Below are positions 18,056 through 27,829 of a stretch of 64,000 bases of DNA, piece by piece (position 1 is the stretch's first letter; every line of letters starts with the position of its first letter). Below the pieces are notes generated by a model that saw only the letters and a program-made list of their open reading frames with translations, was not told where the DNA came from and did not search any database. Position numbers and translations under genes: made by a program. This DNA comes from Acidobacteriaceae bacterium. GTDB lineage: Bacteria > Acidobacteriota > Terriglobia > Terriglobales > Acidobacteriaceae. The stretch spans positions 567,011 through 631,010 of the forward strand of contig PLCS01000007.1 in NCBI GenBank assembly GCA_003134855.1. The letters run 5' to 3'.

Positions 18056-20354
18056 AATAGCTCTGCACATTGTAGCCATACACGCTCCGATACTCAGTTG
18101 CAGACATATCCACCGCTTCAATCACGAGGCCGAGAATATGAATGCGGTTCCGGGCAAGGGTCTGGACAAAGCGGCGCAACGCCTTTCGAGAAGTACGGCC
18201 GGCGCGCAGCACGCCGATGGTTCCATCGCAGTGCGTTCCCACGATAATCGCGTCGGCGACCGGCAAGACGGGCGGGTTGTCGATAAAGACCAGGTCAAAC
18301 CGCTGCCGGGCAGCTTCAATGACCTTTTCGATCTCGCCCGCTCCCAGCAGCTCGGAGGCAAGCGGGGAGTTGCGGCCGGAGGTTAACACGAAGAGATTCG
18401 GCTCGATGGGATGCGGCTTGATGGCCTCGTCAAACGATTTCATGCCGGCCAGGACATCTGCCAGCCCATCTTCGCGCCCTACGCGGAAGAGGGAGTGCAG
18501 CCGGGGGCGGCGAAGATCGGAGTCGATGAGGAGCACGCGCCTGCCGGTGGCGGCAAAGGCAAGCCCCATGTTATAGACGGTAAAAGATTTGCCTTCTCCG
18601 GGAAGAGCGCTGGTAATGGCCAGAACGCGGAGCTTTCGCCCTACGCCGGAGAGAGTCAGTCCGGAGCGCAAGCTGCGGAAGGATTCCGATGTGGCGCTTT
18701 CCGGAGCGATCAGGAAGGGGCTGGATTCGGCTGCCATGGCGCCTTCCCGCATTTTTGGCTCCATGCGGTGAAATGGAACCATGCCCAGGACCGGCAGGTT
18801 GGCCACCGTTTCCACTTGAAAGCTGTCCGCCAAAGTGTCATCCTGGCTTTCCATCAGATAGGCCAGGCTGACGCCCAGGAAAAGGCCGCCCAAAATACCG
18901 AGAACGATAAACAGAACAGGCTGCGGCATATACGGCTGGCCGGGAGGCCGCGCGGGATTGGCGACGGTAACATTCGTCGCGCTGTTGCCGGCATCGATGT
19001 TCGCTTCCTGCAGCTTGGCGTAGAGAAGGTCATACAAGTCGCGGCTGGAGCGGGCCTGCGCCATGAGAACGCCCAACTGCACGACATCATAGTTCATCTT
19101 GCTGGTCACGAGCTTTTGCGCTTCGAAGGCGGCGCGCAGAGCCTGTTCGTTCTGCTGCGCCAGGACAAGATCGTTCTTCGCCCGCTGCTTGATCTTTCCC
19201 ATCTCGTTTTGTATCTGCTCCTGAATCGACTTCACTTGATTGGCGATGTCAGCCAAACGGGGATTTTTGGAGCCATACTTGGTTTCCGCACTGGCATACG
19301 CCACCCGCGCCGTCGCCTCCTGCTGGCGCAGAGCATCCAGGATTTCCAGGCCGCCGCCCTGAGAGAGGACTGTAGAGCCGGAAAGTCCGGGAAGAGAACT
19401 GGAGCCGAGCGAAGAGATCAGATCCGGATTCTCCGTTGCCGTCAAACGGTAGACTGCCTCGCGCCCCATGCGCGCGGCTTCCGCCTGGGTCACCTCGTCA
19501 TTGAGTGTCGTGAGACGCTCTAGTTCCGGTATGGACACAGAACCGCCGCCCCCGCCCCTGCCGCCGGATGAAGATGCAGAGCCGCCGCCTAGTGTCGCCA
19601 GGCCCAGCATCGCGGCGGAAAGATTGTGTGAGCGCTCGAACTCCGCAACGGCCTGCTGGGTTTTGGTTACCTGGCCGGAAAGATCGCCTAGCTGGGCAGA
19701 AAGCCACTGCGAGACTTCCTTGGATGAATTGAAGTTAGAGTTCAGCAGATAAGACCTGTACTCGGCAACCACCTGATTGGCCACCTGCGCGGCCTGCACC
19801 GGATCCCTGCTGGTATAGGTAATAGCAAGGAGGCGTGAACTCCCAACCTCTTCTACCTTGAGATGCGCCTCGAAGTTGCTAATCAGGTCTTCGCGCTGCG
19901 CGGCGGGCAGGTCTTCCGGTTTATTTACCAGGGGCCCCGGCTCCTTGCTGAACCGGTCAGGATTCTCCAGCCGCAGCATTCCCATCTTGCCGAGTACAGC
20001 CAGGGCGATCGAGTCGTCCTTGATGACCGCGGTTTCGGTTTCAACCTTTATTTTCAGCTCATCCGCGTGCCCTCCTCCCATCGATGCCATGCTGGAGAGC
20101 GCGTCGGCCGCGCTGGCAGATTTTTCGTTGAGCTCGATCATGGCGGTAGCGCGGTATCTCGGATGCATCAGAACGCAAACAAGGACCGCTAATAGCCCGC
20201 AAAAGACCGTGCAACCGCCTACAAGATATTTCCGCTTCCATGGAACCAGCGCTAGCTCGCGCAGAGATACCTGGTCTTCGGGATCGAGGAGGCGGCTGCC
20301 TTCAACAAGCCGGCCACTGAGGCTGCCCGATTGCGTTTCATTCTGTTCTCTCAA
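18036..20354 (-). CDS. polysaccharide co-polymerase / tyrosine autokinase (Wzc/BY-kinase)
   Basis: N-term Wzz domain; LAITSALPGEGKSFTVYNMG (Walker A), RVLLIDSDLRRPRLHSLF (Walker A'), C-terminal Tyr cluster YRSVYGYNVQSYYGEKTT. Confidence 0.95.
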   Translation of the reverse strand: MREQNETQSGSLSGRLVEGSRLLDPEDQVSLRELALVPWKRKYLVGGCTVFCGLLAVLVCVLMHPRYRATAMIELNEKSASAADALSSMASMGGGHADELKIKVETETAVIKDDSIALAVLGKMGMLRLENPDRFSKEPGPLVNKPEDLPAAQREDLISNFEAHLKVEEVGSSRLLAITYTSRDPVQAAQVANQVVAEYRSYLLNSNFNSSKEVSQWLSAQLGDLSGQVTKTQQAVAEFERSHNLSAAMLGLATLGGGSASSSGGRGGGGGSVSIPELERLTTLNDEVTQAEAARMGREAVYRLTATENPDLISSLGSSSLPGLSGSTVLSQGGGLEILDALRQQEATARVAYASAETKYGSKNPRLADIANQVKSIQEQIQNEMGKIKQRAKNDLVLAQQNEQALRAAFEAQKLVTSKMNYDVVQLGVLMAQARSSRDLYDLLYAKLQEANIDAGNSATNVTVANPARPPGQPYMPQPVLFIVLGILGGLFLGVSLAYLMESQDDTLADSFQVETVANLPVLGMVPFHRMEPKMREGAMAAESSPFLIAPESATSESFRSLRSGLTLSGVGRKLRVLAITSALPGEGKSFTVYNMGLAFAATGRRVLLIDSDLRRPRLHSLFRVGREDGLADVLAGMKSFDEAIKPHPIEPNLFVLTSGRNSPLASELLGAGEIEKVIEAARQRFDLVFIDNPPVLPVADAIIVGTHCDGTIGVLRAGRTSRKALRRFVQTLARNRIHILGLVIEAVDMSATEYRSVYGYNVQSYYGEKTT

Positions 20355-21021
20355 GTGGGTTCCTCTTCCCCGGTCTTCTCTTCGGAGGGCGCATCCTGGA
20401 GTAGGGCATAATGCTTCTGATGAGGGTTCAGCGAATCCGGCACAACTACAGGGGATCTATCAATAGTTACCACATCGCTCATCATTTGAGCATAGCTTCG
20501 CTATCCTCACTTGGCAGGAGGAGTTTCCCACAGACCGCTCACGCCAGAATACGGCTCGTGACAACCGCACCGTCCGCAGGATGAGAGAATCAGCCTTCGT
20601 CCCGCACCTCGCGATATGCCTCATCGGCAGATCCAAGTAACTGTGCTTAAGACTAGCAACGGTTGGTGTATCAGTCAACATGCGAAAGGGTTGTAATGGC
20701 GCTTCCGCACGGGGCGGGAGGCGGGCTGTCCGTGGCTTATGCAGTTACTTCCACGTTTGAGCATTTGCTGTTTTTTGATAAGGTTACAGCAATCGATCAC
20801 TCGTTGTATGCGAAGCGTCCGGTTGCGCAGGACCAGATTGGGATGGCAACTCTTCCCACGGGCCAGGAGCAGAGTCGCAGATGCGGTGTTGGCTCTCGCC
20901 CGGATCTTCAAAGCTCCGTATGAATTTGTACTCTGCTCTAACGACCGGCGGGAAGAATGTCTCGCCAATTGCATGCTGCCCCAAAAATGTCCGTGATAAA
21001 CTGTCCGCACCAGGAGGGCGG

Positions 21022-21339
21022 ATGGCAAATTCCTTTGGCACGGACATTCTCATACAAGCACCAGAGCCCAAGACAGCGGCTGCATTCTACGTCGAGCATC
21101 TTGGTTTCAGAATCACCGGCGAAGATCCGGGGATGATCAGCCTGCATGGCGCGCACATTAACCTCTTCATCGAGCGGGGCCCGGCGCTGGGGCCGGTGCT
21201 GGAAGTCACCGTGGAGAACGTGCAGGAAGTCGCGCGGCGGCTGGTGGAAAACGGCTGCCGGGTCGTTAAGGACGAGCCGGAATTTCCCCGATGTTACGTC
21301 CGGGATCCCTACGGCCTGATCTATAACCTGATCACCTGA
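21022..21339 (+). CDS. VOC/glyoxalase-like protein
   Basis: ILIQAPEPKTAAAFYVEHLGFRITGEDPGMISL ... CYVRDPYGLIYNLIT. Confidence 0.85.
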   Translation: MANSFGTDILIQAPEPKTAAAFYVEHLGFRITGEDPGMISLHGAHINLFIERGPALGPVLEVTVENVQEVARRLVENGCRVVKDEPEFPRCYVRDPYGLIYNLIT

Positions 21340-21378
21340 ATTTGTTACCAAATCGACCTGAGGCGCATCTCTACTACC

Positions 21379-21858
21379 ATGAGCATAGAAAAGGCAACCT
21401 TTGGAGCGGGATGTTTTTGGGGCGTCGAGGCGGCCTTCGCGGCCATCCCCGGCGTGACGGCGTCGGCTGTGGGCTATGAAGGCGGCTCGCTGGAGCGGCC
21501 CAGCTATCAGGACGTTTGCACCGACCAGACCGGCCACGCCGAGGTGGTCGAGGTGGAGTTCGACCCGGAGCGGGTCAGCTTCGAGCAGCTTCTGGAGGCA
21601 TTCTTCGCCCTCCACGACCCCACCACTCTCAACCGCCAGGGTCCGGACTGGGGCACGCAGTACAGATCTGCCATCTTCTTCCACTCGCCCCGCCAGGAGG
21701 CGCAGGCCCGCGCCAGGATCGAGCAGCTCACGACCGAAGGCCGCTTCCAGCCGAAGCGCATTGTCACGAAGGTTGAGCCGGCGCAGAGCTTCTGGCGCGC
21801 CGAGGAGTACCACCAGAAGTACCTCGCCAAACGCGGCCAGGCAAGCTGCCACATTTAA
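21379..21858 (+). CDS. msrA: peptide-methionine (S)-S-oxide reductase MsrA
   Basis: ATFGAGCFWGVEAAFAAIPGVTASAVGYEGG ... YHQKYL. Confidence 0.97.
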   Translation: MSIEKATFGAGCFWGVEAAFAAIPGVTASAVGYEGGSLERPSYQDVCTDQTGHAEVVEVEFDPERVSFEQLLEAFFALHDPTTLNRQGPDWGTQYRSAIFFHSPRQEAQARARIEQLTTEGRFQPKRIVTKVEPAQSFWRAEEYHQKYLAKRGQASCHI

Positions 21859-21920
21859 TCAGGGATCAGATTCATTGGGAGCAGCCTGATTCGCTGCTGC
21901 AAGTTACGCAGCAATGAGCC

Positions 21921-21970
21921 CGCGAACTTGCGAACTTGCTATCACCGCGAAGCGGTGGCTAACTTGCTGA
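21921..21970. repeat. dispersed repeat copy 1 (CGCGAACTTGCGAACTTGC...CACCGCGAAGCGGTGGCTAACTTGCT)
   Basis: Near-identical to 51288-51333; contains CACCGC-GAA-GCGGTG hairpin. Confidence 0.85.
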
Positions 21971-22035
21971 TTTTGTCTACAAACCGCCTCATCCAACCAT
22001 GATGTTCATAGGGAGGCTTGCGGAGCCCCTTCGGC

Positions 22036-22722
22036 TCATTTCAGATTGAAGCTGAAATCTCCGTTGGGCTGGCGGTTTTCCAGAAATGCGGTGCTGTGCT
22101 CAATGTCGACGCGCAAAAGGGTATCCCCGGTCGCTAGATGCACACTCATCTGTCCTAACTTTTCCGCCACCGCGCCGGCCTGCTCCGCGGTGATTTTGCT
22201 CGATGCTTTGTCAAAATTGAATTTTTTAATCAGGCCGAGGATGGCGGCAACATCTTCCATCGGCTTATCTTCCATCGCCTGCAGGTTGGATTGAGCCTGA
22301 TAGATATTGGTGTACCGCCCGGCTTCCTCGTAAGGCATATACGCCAGCGCGCCGGTCGATTGCGCCGTTCTCCACGCCGTATCGTCCAGAGTGACACCGC
22401 CAGAGTTGACCGCAAGGCTGGCGTGCTGAGCCGCCGGATCGTTCGGATGTTCCTGGATGCGCTTCATCGCGGCCAGATCGGCGTCAATCTGATCCTGCCA
22501 GGCTTTCAGCCCCGGCTGAATCCCCCGCAGACCCTTCAGGTTGCTGGCAATCTCCGCCCTGAGCGCCACCCGCGCCTGCTCGGCCAGATGCAGGTGGTGG
22601 CGCCACTCGACGAAATTCTCGATCTGCACAGCGATCAGCAGGCCGACTGTAATCGTGAAGAGATGAATCAGGAACTCGGAGAATCCACGGATGGACTTAT
22701 GCGGCAGATGAATATCGAGCAT
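22036..22722 (-). CDS. hypothetical single-TM protein
   Basis: MLDIHLPHKSIRGFSEFLIHLFTITVGLLIAVQIENFVEWRHH... one N-terminal TM, long soluble C-terminus. Confidence 0.75.
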   Translation of the reverse strand: MLDIHLPHKSIRGFSEFLIHLFTITVGLLIAVQIENFVEWRHHLHLAEQARVALRAEIASNLKGLRGIQPGLKAWQDQIDADLAAMKRIQEHPNDPAAQHASLAVNSGGVTLDDTAWRTAQSTGALAYMPYEEAGRYTNIYQAQSNLQAMEDKPMEDVAAILGLIKKFNFDKASSKITAEQAGAVAEKLGQMSVHLATGDTLLRVDIEHSTAFLENRQPNGDFSFNLK

Positions 22723-22811
22723 GGGCGGGCACACCTCAAGTGAAATCATCCGCGTTCCCGTCCAATTCGTGAGAAAGAGCGGACAAACACCTTATATTAC
22801 GAACCCCCAGC

Positions 22812-23660
22812 TTATTCGTCAGCCGGCGGCGGTTCTTCCTCCGGCGCGGACGCAGCCAACTCCGGCGCCGCCTTGGCCGCTCCCGGCTCGTCGAGCCACA
22901 GCCAGACGATCCACCACAGCAGCGCGCACAGGTAGACCAACTTGTTGGCGTTCACCAGACTAGCAAGCAGGCCGATGATGTGGTCATACTCCTGCTGGGA
23001 ATGGGGATGCGCCGTCTTGACGATGGACTGTACCGTTCCCTGCAACGCCAGCAAGGCAATGGCTACGGTCGAGAGTCCGATGGCAATCATCTGTGTGTGG
23101 CTGCGCCAGCCGGCCTTGAAGCGTCGGCCAAAGAGCACCACCAGCAGCCCCAGCCCCACCGTCAGCAGCGCCACCAGCAGATCGCCCTTCTGCGCCAGCA
23201 GTTGCATCAGCCGCAGCTTGCCGAGCAATGAGTCCAGAACAATATCCTTGCGCGCCGGCCAAGGCCCCCACACGGTCAGCAAGCCGCCGGCCACCACCAG
23301 CAACCCTACGGCATTCACGACCCACAAGGAGCGCTGAAGTCCGGCAAAGGCTCGACGCGCCAACTCCACCAAGACCAGCAGACCCATTATCACAGCCAGG
23401 TCGGCCAGCGTGAGAAGCATCTCCTGTAACGGGAGCGTAGCCATGCGGCCCGCCAGCAGAACCTCGGCCATCAGCCGCAGGGCTGCGAGCGCGATGCCGG
23501 CGGTGAACCAGGGATAGCGCCGCGCGTGGTCGCGGCCCATCAGAACCACCAGCAAAACCAGTTGCGCGGCAAAGGTCAGCGTCCAGAGAACCCGTTCGAC
23601 GATTTGCCCCGGGGGTGCCGAATGGAGGGGAGAAGCAAAAAAGCTGAGAAGCATTTGCAC
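22812..23660 (-). CDS. hypothetical multi-TM protein
   Basis: 282 aa with several hydrophobic segments, no family recognised. Confidence 0.75.
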   Translation of the reverse strand: MQMLLSFFASPLHSAPPGQIVERVLWTLTFAAQLVLLVVLMGRDHARRYPWFTAGIALAALRLMAEVLLAGRMATLPLQEMLLTLADLAVIMGLLVLVELARRAFAGLQRSLWVVNAVGLLVVAGGLLTVWGPWPARKDIVLDSLLGKLRLMQLLAQKGDLLVALLTVGLGLLVVLFGRRFKAGWRSHTQMIAIGLSTVAIALLALQGTVQSIVKTAHPHSQQEYDHIIGLLASLVNANKLVYLCALLWWIVWLWLDEPGAAKAAPELAASAPEEEPPPADE

Positions 23661-23718
23661 CTTGTCCAGGCCGCGCGTGAGTAGCTATGCGGCCCCATTC
23701 CATTTTAACCGCCCGCGT

Positions 23719-24243
23719 CTACTTCTGGGCGCGGGTGGTCCAGGTGGCCAGGTAGATCGACAAACTCGGTTTGTCGGCCACGATGGCTTGGTAAAACGCG
23801 ACCCGCGCATCCTGGAAGGCTGCCACCAGCGCCGCGGGATCGGCAGAATTGGCCGCATCCAGCGTCATTGGGCCCCAGTCGCTGTCATCCACGAGTTGCG
23901 CCGCGCCCGAACCGGCCAGTGTATTCAGGGCCTGCTGCAGGCAGCGCACCGACGCCGCGCTGCCGGCATTGACGGCAAAGTCAAAGACCCGCTTGCACAG
24001 GTCATCGGAAACCAATTGCGCGTACCACATATTCCAGAAGTGGTTCTCGTAAAACTGCTGGACGAGCGGCTTGCGCTGGTCCTGGGGAAGCTCCACGATG
24101 GCCGCGAACTCATCCGGCCACGCCGCGCTGTTGATGCCGCTGATGGCAAAGGCTCCGGGGGGCGCGTCGGGAACCTGCGCGCAGGCGCGCGCGGCATCCT
24201 CGTTGTCCATCATCCAGTTGTAGGCGAGATTCCAGTTAGCCAT
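23719..24243 (-). CDS. GH108-like muramidase/endolysin
   Basis: NWNLAYNWMMDNEDAARACAQVPDAPPGAFAISGINSAAWPDEFAAI ... FYENHFWNMWYAQLVSDDLCKRVFDFAVNAGSAASVRCLQQALN resembles GH108 plus PG-binding domain. Confidence 0.75.
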   Translation of the reverse strand: MANWNLAYNWMMDNEDAARACAQVPDAPPGAFAISGINSAAWPDEFAAIVELPQDQRKPLVQQFYENHFWNMWYAQLVSDDLCKRVFDFAVNAGSAASVRCLQQALNTLAGSGAAQLVDDSDWGPMTLDAANSADPAALVAAFQDARVAFYQAIVADKPSLSIYLATWTTRAQK

Positions 24244-24632
24244 AGTTCCTCATTTCGCGGAAGATCAAGAGTATAAAAGCGGAAGGCCGGCAGTATCGAT
24301 AAAAAAGCGGACTCGCCGCGGAGATTCGAACTCCAAACTGAGCACGAAGCAGGAAGCAAAATGCTTGGAATCAACAACCTGCCAGGATGATGAAACAACT
24401 TGCGCCACGCCGCAAACATGGACTTGGAGCGGCGTTGCGCAGAGCCACTCAATCTGTCGCCACAATACCACCAAACAGGAAGAAGGCACAAATGAAGCGC
24501 AGGATTTGCCTTGGTCCGGCGCATAGCTATGAACCCCAGAATACATCCGTCCCGGTTTTGCTATAGTCTGAACCAGTTGCCGCCAATCGCCAGGGCGCAA
24601 AATCCTCATAGGACATAACTGACAGGAGAAGC

Positions 24633-25616
24633 ATGGCATCGGGCGCTCACCTTGAGATCCTCGACCTGCGGCACTTTGCGGCGCCGGTGCTGCGCCCCGT
24701 GCTGGAGGCGGAGAGCGAGCTGTGGAAGCAGCGCCTGCACTGGGACTACAACGTCTCGGCCCGGCTGCTGATGCAGTACCTCGACAGCCATACGCTGCCC
24801 GGCTACGCGGCCCTGGAGGCAGGCCAGGTTACCGGCTTTGTCTTCTGCATTTACGAGGAGACCAAGGCGGTCATCGGCGACGTCTTCGCGCTGCCCGGCC
24901 TGCGCGCCGATGGCGGATCGGCGTACGAAGTCGAGGAGACGCTGCTGCGCCACCTTCTTGAGCTGCTGATGAACTCTCCGCAGGTGGATCGCATCGAATC
25001 GCAACTGCTACTGCACCCCTCCGGCTCGCACACCGGCGTCTTCCTCGATGCGGACTTCCAGAGCTACCGGCGGCTGTTGATGAGGCGCTCTCTCGATGGC
25101 TACTTCGCCGCGCCCCGCGTGCATCTTCCTGTCCGGCTGGAGCTGCGTCCCTGGCGCGACGATGACCTCTCCGCCGCCGCGCAGTTGATCGCAGCGGTAT
25201 ACCGCGGCCATCCAGACAGTGTGGTCAACGACCAGTACCGCTCGGTGCACGGCTCGCTGCGCTTTCTCAATAACATCGTCCGCTTCTCCGGCTGTGGCGT
25301 CTTCAGCGCTCCTGTCTCGCATGTGGTGATCGATCGCATCAGCCGGGAGATGGTGGCGCTGGTGCTGGGCTCCCGCGTCAGCCCCGAGAGCGGCCACATC
25401 ACCCAGCTCTGCGTCCATCCCGAGTATCGCCGCCGCGGCCTGGCCCGCAACCTGATCAACCTGGCCGCCTCCTGCTTCCTGCGACAGGGTGTGAGCGAAA
25501 TCTCGCTCACCGTCACTGAAGCCAACACCGATGCCATCGACCTCTATCGCGCCGAAGGCTATGGCTGCGCGCACAGCTTCGACGCCACCGTCTGGCTGCG
25601 GAATCGAACGGCTTGA
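24633..25616 (+). CDS. GNAT family N-acetyltransferase, possibly two GNAT-like halves
   Basis: C-term ITQLCVHPEYRRRGLARNLINLAASCFLRQGVSEISLTVTEANTDAIDLYRAEGY; N-term half VTGFVFCIYEETKAVIGDVF. Confidence 0.88.
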   Translation: MASGAHLEILDLRHFAAPVLRPVLEAESELWKQRLHWDYNVSARLLMQYLDSHTLPGYAALEAGQVTGFVFCIYEETKAVIGDVFALPGLRADGGSAYEVEETLLRHLLELLMNSPQVDRIESQLLLHPSGSHTGVFLDADFQSYRRLLMRRSLDGYFAAPRVHLPVRLELRPWRDDDLSAAAQLIAAVYRGHPDSVVNDQYRSVHGSLRFLNNIVRFSGCGVFSAPVSHVVIDRISREMVALVLGSRVSPESGHITQLCVHPEYRRRGLARNLINLAASCFLRQGVSEISLTVTEANTDAIDLYRAEGYGCAHSFDATVWLRNRTA

Positions 25617-25660
25617 GGTGAATGGAAAAAAGGTAGTTCCACGCCTCGATTTGCGCACAA

Positions 25661-26557
25661 TCAGGAAGCCTCTGCCGTGCTTCCACAATCGAGAAACCGC
25701 TTCACCATCGCCAGGTACTCGTCGAAGCGCAAGAACATCGTCGCATGGCCGCCGTTGTGGAAGGTGTGAACCTCGGCGCTGGGGTAGGTTTCGCGCAGAG
25801 CCTGGCGGCGGCGCGGGCCGATCACGTCCGTGTCCGATTCCGCGATGAGAACCTTGCCCTGCCAATCCGCAAGATCGTTGGGCGTGAAGTGATAGCGCCG
25901 ATGGTATGCAAGCTGGATGCGGAAGTTGGCCAGCATATCCGCTTTAGTGATCCGGGTGGAAAGCATCTCGTCGAGATAGGCTTTCCAGAAGTCGCGGTCC
26001 TTGCCGGCCGGGTCGATGGCCTTAAGCAAGGGACCGCGCAAGAGCCCGGCTGTGGCAGACCACGGCAGCGCCCGTGCGATCCAATTGAAGAGGCGCACGG
26101 ACGGCGCAAGATAGCGCAAAGGAACGCCGCAATTCGAGAGCAGCAGATGGCTGATCCGCTCTGGGTACTTGCGTACGAAGACCTGGGCAAGCGCTCCCCC
26201 GAAGGACGCGCCGAGGATCGCGGCTTGATCGATCTCTTCCGCATCGAGAATCGCGGCCAGGCCGCTGGCCAGCTCCTCCATCGAATCGACGCGCGGGTAG
26301 GCCGGATAAACGATGCGGCAGCAGCCGCGCATCGCCAGCGCAAACTCGAAGCCCAGATCGTTGACCAGCTCGCCGCCGGGAAGAGCCAATAGCGCCCGGG
26401 AGCCGGTGCCGATCACGCGATAGCGCCACTTATGCGCACCGTCCCTGACAACCTTATCCGGAAAGCGGCGGCGAAAATCTGCCAGCGCGGCGGCTTTGGG
26501 AGACACAACATTCCCATAGAACCGCGCGAAATTCTCCTCTGAATCCGGTGAGTTCAT
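25661..26557 (-). CDS. alpha/beta hydrolase
   Basis: ALLALPGGE ... AAILGASFGGALAQVFVRKYPERISHLLLSN (GxSxG nucleophile elbow) ... HNGGHATMFLRFDEYL. Confidence 0.9.
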   Translation of the reverse strand: MNSPDSEENFARFYGNVVSPKAAALADFRRRFPDKVVRDGAHKWRYRVIGTGSRALLALPGGELVNDLGFEFALAMRGCCRIVYPAYPRVDSMEELASGLAAILDAEEIDQAAILGASFGGALAQVFVRKYPERISHLLLSNCGVPLRYLAPSVRLFNWIARALPWSATAGLLRGPLLKAIDPAGKDRDFWKAYLDEMLSTRITKADMLANFRIQLAYHRRYHFTPNDLADWQGKVLIAESDTDVIGPRRRQALRETYPSAEVHTFHNGGHATMFLRFDEYLAMVKRFLDCGSTAEAS

Positions 26558-26584
26558 TGAAACTCCTTCACAGAATGCCGAGAG

Positions 26585-26767
26585 CTAAGCTGAAGTGGAT
26601 GTGCGGCGGGATTTCGCCGGTGCAAACAAATCGGGCCGGGCAGCGGCAACGCTCTTGGGCGCTTCCCGGCAGGCGCAATGCAACTGATGCTCCCGGTGCC
26701 ACTGGATGCGCTGTTCCAGCGTCGCCTTGGATGGCATCTTGTTCTCCGCGTGCCACTGCTTGTTCAT
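26585..26767 (-). CDS. small protein with WHREHxxHCxCR motif
   Basis: 60 aa MNKQWHAENKMPSKATLEQRIQWHREHQLHCACREAPKSV... Confidence 0.5.
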   Translation of the reverse strand: MNKQWHAENKMPSKATLEQRIQWHREHQLHCACREAPKSVAAARPDLFAPAKSRRTSTSA

Positions 26768-26793
26768 GGTGATCCTCCGTGCCGACTCCTTCT

Positions 26794-27177
26794 CTATCTT
26801 GATACTCCTTTGACGGACGCAGGGTCAACGCATCGCCTCTCGATGCCGTCCGCAATCAGCAATGCGAGAGTCCAAGGCACCACGGCCAGGACCGCGAAGG
26901 AAAGCCAATCCAGCCGCCGTTGCGTGTGCCATAGCATCCACGCATGATGGCCATGACTGTATAGAACTTGGAGTGTGAGCGCGGCAAATGCCGCCACGAA
27001 CCAGCGCGGTCGCCGGAGAAGATACCAGGCGCAGAGGAGATCGATTGCACAGAAGACAGCATGGCGCCAGTGCGATGCCCCAGCGCTGAACGCAGGATCC
27101 AGGAACGGGACAGCATGGTAGATCGCCGCGCCGGCAAACAAAACTGCGAGGATGCGAAAGAGGGTTTTGCGGGACAC
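26794..27177 (-). CDS. hypothetical small membrane protein
   Basis: 127 aa, 3-4 TM-like segments. Confidence 0.7.
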   Translation of the reverse strand: MSRKTLFRILAVLFAGAAIYHAVPFLDPAFSAGASHWRHAVFCAIDLLCAWYLLRRPRWFVAAFAALTLQVLYSHGHHAWMLWHTQRRLDWLSFAVLAVVPWTLALLIADGIERRCVDPASVKGVSR

Positions 27178-27187
27178 GTTGCTCCAG

Positions 27188-27358
27188 TTATCGCGCGATA
27201 AAAAACATCAGCCAGCTGAGCGCAATCGCCGAGCCGACGAAGAGCACAAAGCAATAGATTCCATAGCGGATCATGCCGCGCGGCGTTTCGCGCTGGGTGA
27301 TGCCGAAGACCGTCGAGGCGAAGAGAGCGAAGAGCAGCACCGCCGGAAAGTAGGTCAT
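27188..27358 (-). CDS. hypothetical 56-aa membrane protein
   Basis: MTYFPAVLLFALFASTVFGITQRETPRGMIRYGIYCFVLFVGSAIALSWLMFFIAR, overlaps upstream ORF by 4 bp. Confidence 0.7.
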   Translation of the reverse strand: MTYFPAVLLFALFASTVFGITQRETPRGMIRYGIYCFVLFVGSAIALSWLMFFIAR

Positions 27359-27801
27359 GACTTCCTCCCGGTGCGCAGATTGTGCGCGTCCACGGCGGCA
27401 ATCACGTTGAGCAGCCCGGCCACTACGATGAAGCGCCCGCCCCAGTCGGCGACCGTCGTCTGCGCCTGCTCCGCGCCCCAGCCCGCAACTCGGCCGGCCA
27501 CGTACAGCAGCCCGTTGCCCAGGTCGCCGGCCAGGCAAAGGATGTCCAGAATGTTATGCGCGCTGGTGTACAGCTGGCCGTGCATCGCCAGCCCGGTCAC
27601 GAACATTCCCAGAATCGACGCCGCCAGCAGCGACCCGCGAATCCATTTGCCCAGCAGAAAATGCCCCGCTCCCGGCACCAGCCAGCCGGCGATCAGAGGC
27701 AGGTAGACAAAGCCCTGTTGCGCTGCCGGTTGCGAAGCGGCCTTCGCGCCGGATTGCGAACCGGACCCTGGCGCGGCGTTCTTGTTCTCTTCAGTAGCCA
27801 T
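27355..27801 (-). CDS. DUF6677-like membrane protein
   Basis: YLPLIAGWLVPGAGHFLLGKWIRGSLLAASILGMFVTGLAMHGQLY... Confidence 0.72.
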   Translation of the reverse strand: MATEENKNAAPGSGSQSGAKAASQPAAQQGFVYLPLIAGWLVPGAGHFLLGKWIRGSLLAASILGMFVTGLAMHGQLYTSAHNILDILCLAGDLGNGLLYVAGRVAGWGAEQAQTTVADWGGRFIVVAGLLNVIAAVDAHNLRTGRKS

Positions 27802-27829
27802 TCTTTTTGACTATACCGCATCGGGGTTA

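Noticed and set aside
18411-19523. 370-aa plus-strand ORF
   Set aside because: Antisense shadow of wzc
20440-20960. Possible small genes between wzc and the VOC gene
   Set aside because: Short overlapping frames without RBS or recognisable motifs; treated as intergenic/promoter region of the EPS operon
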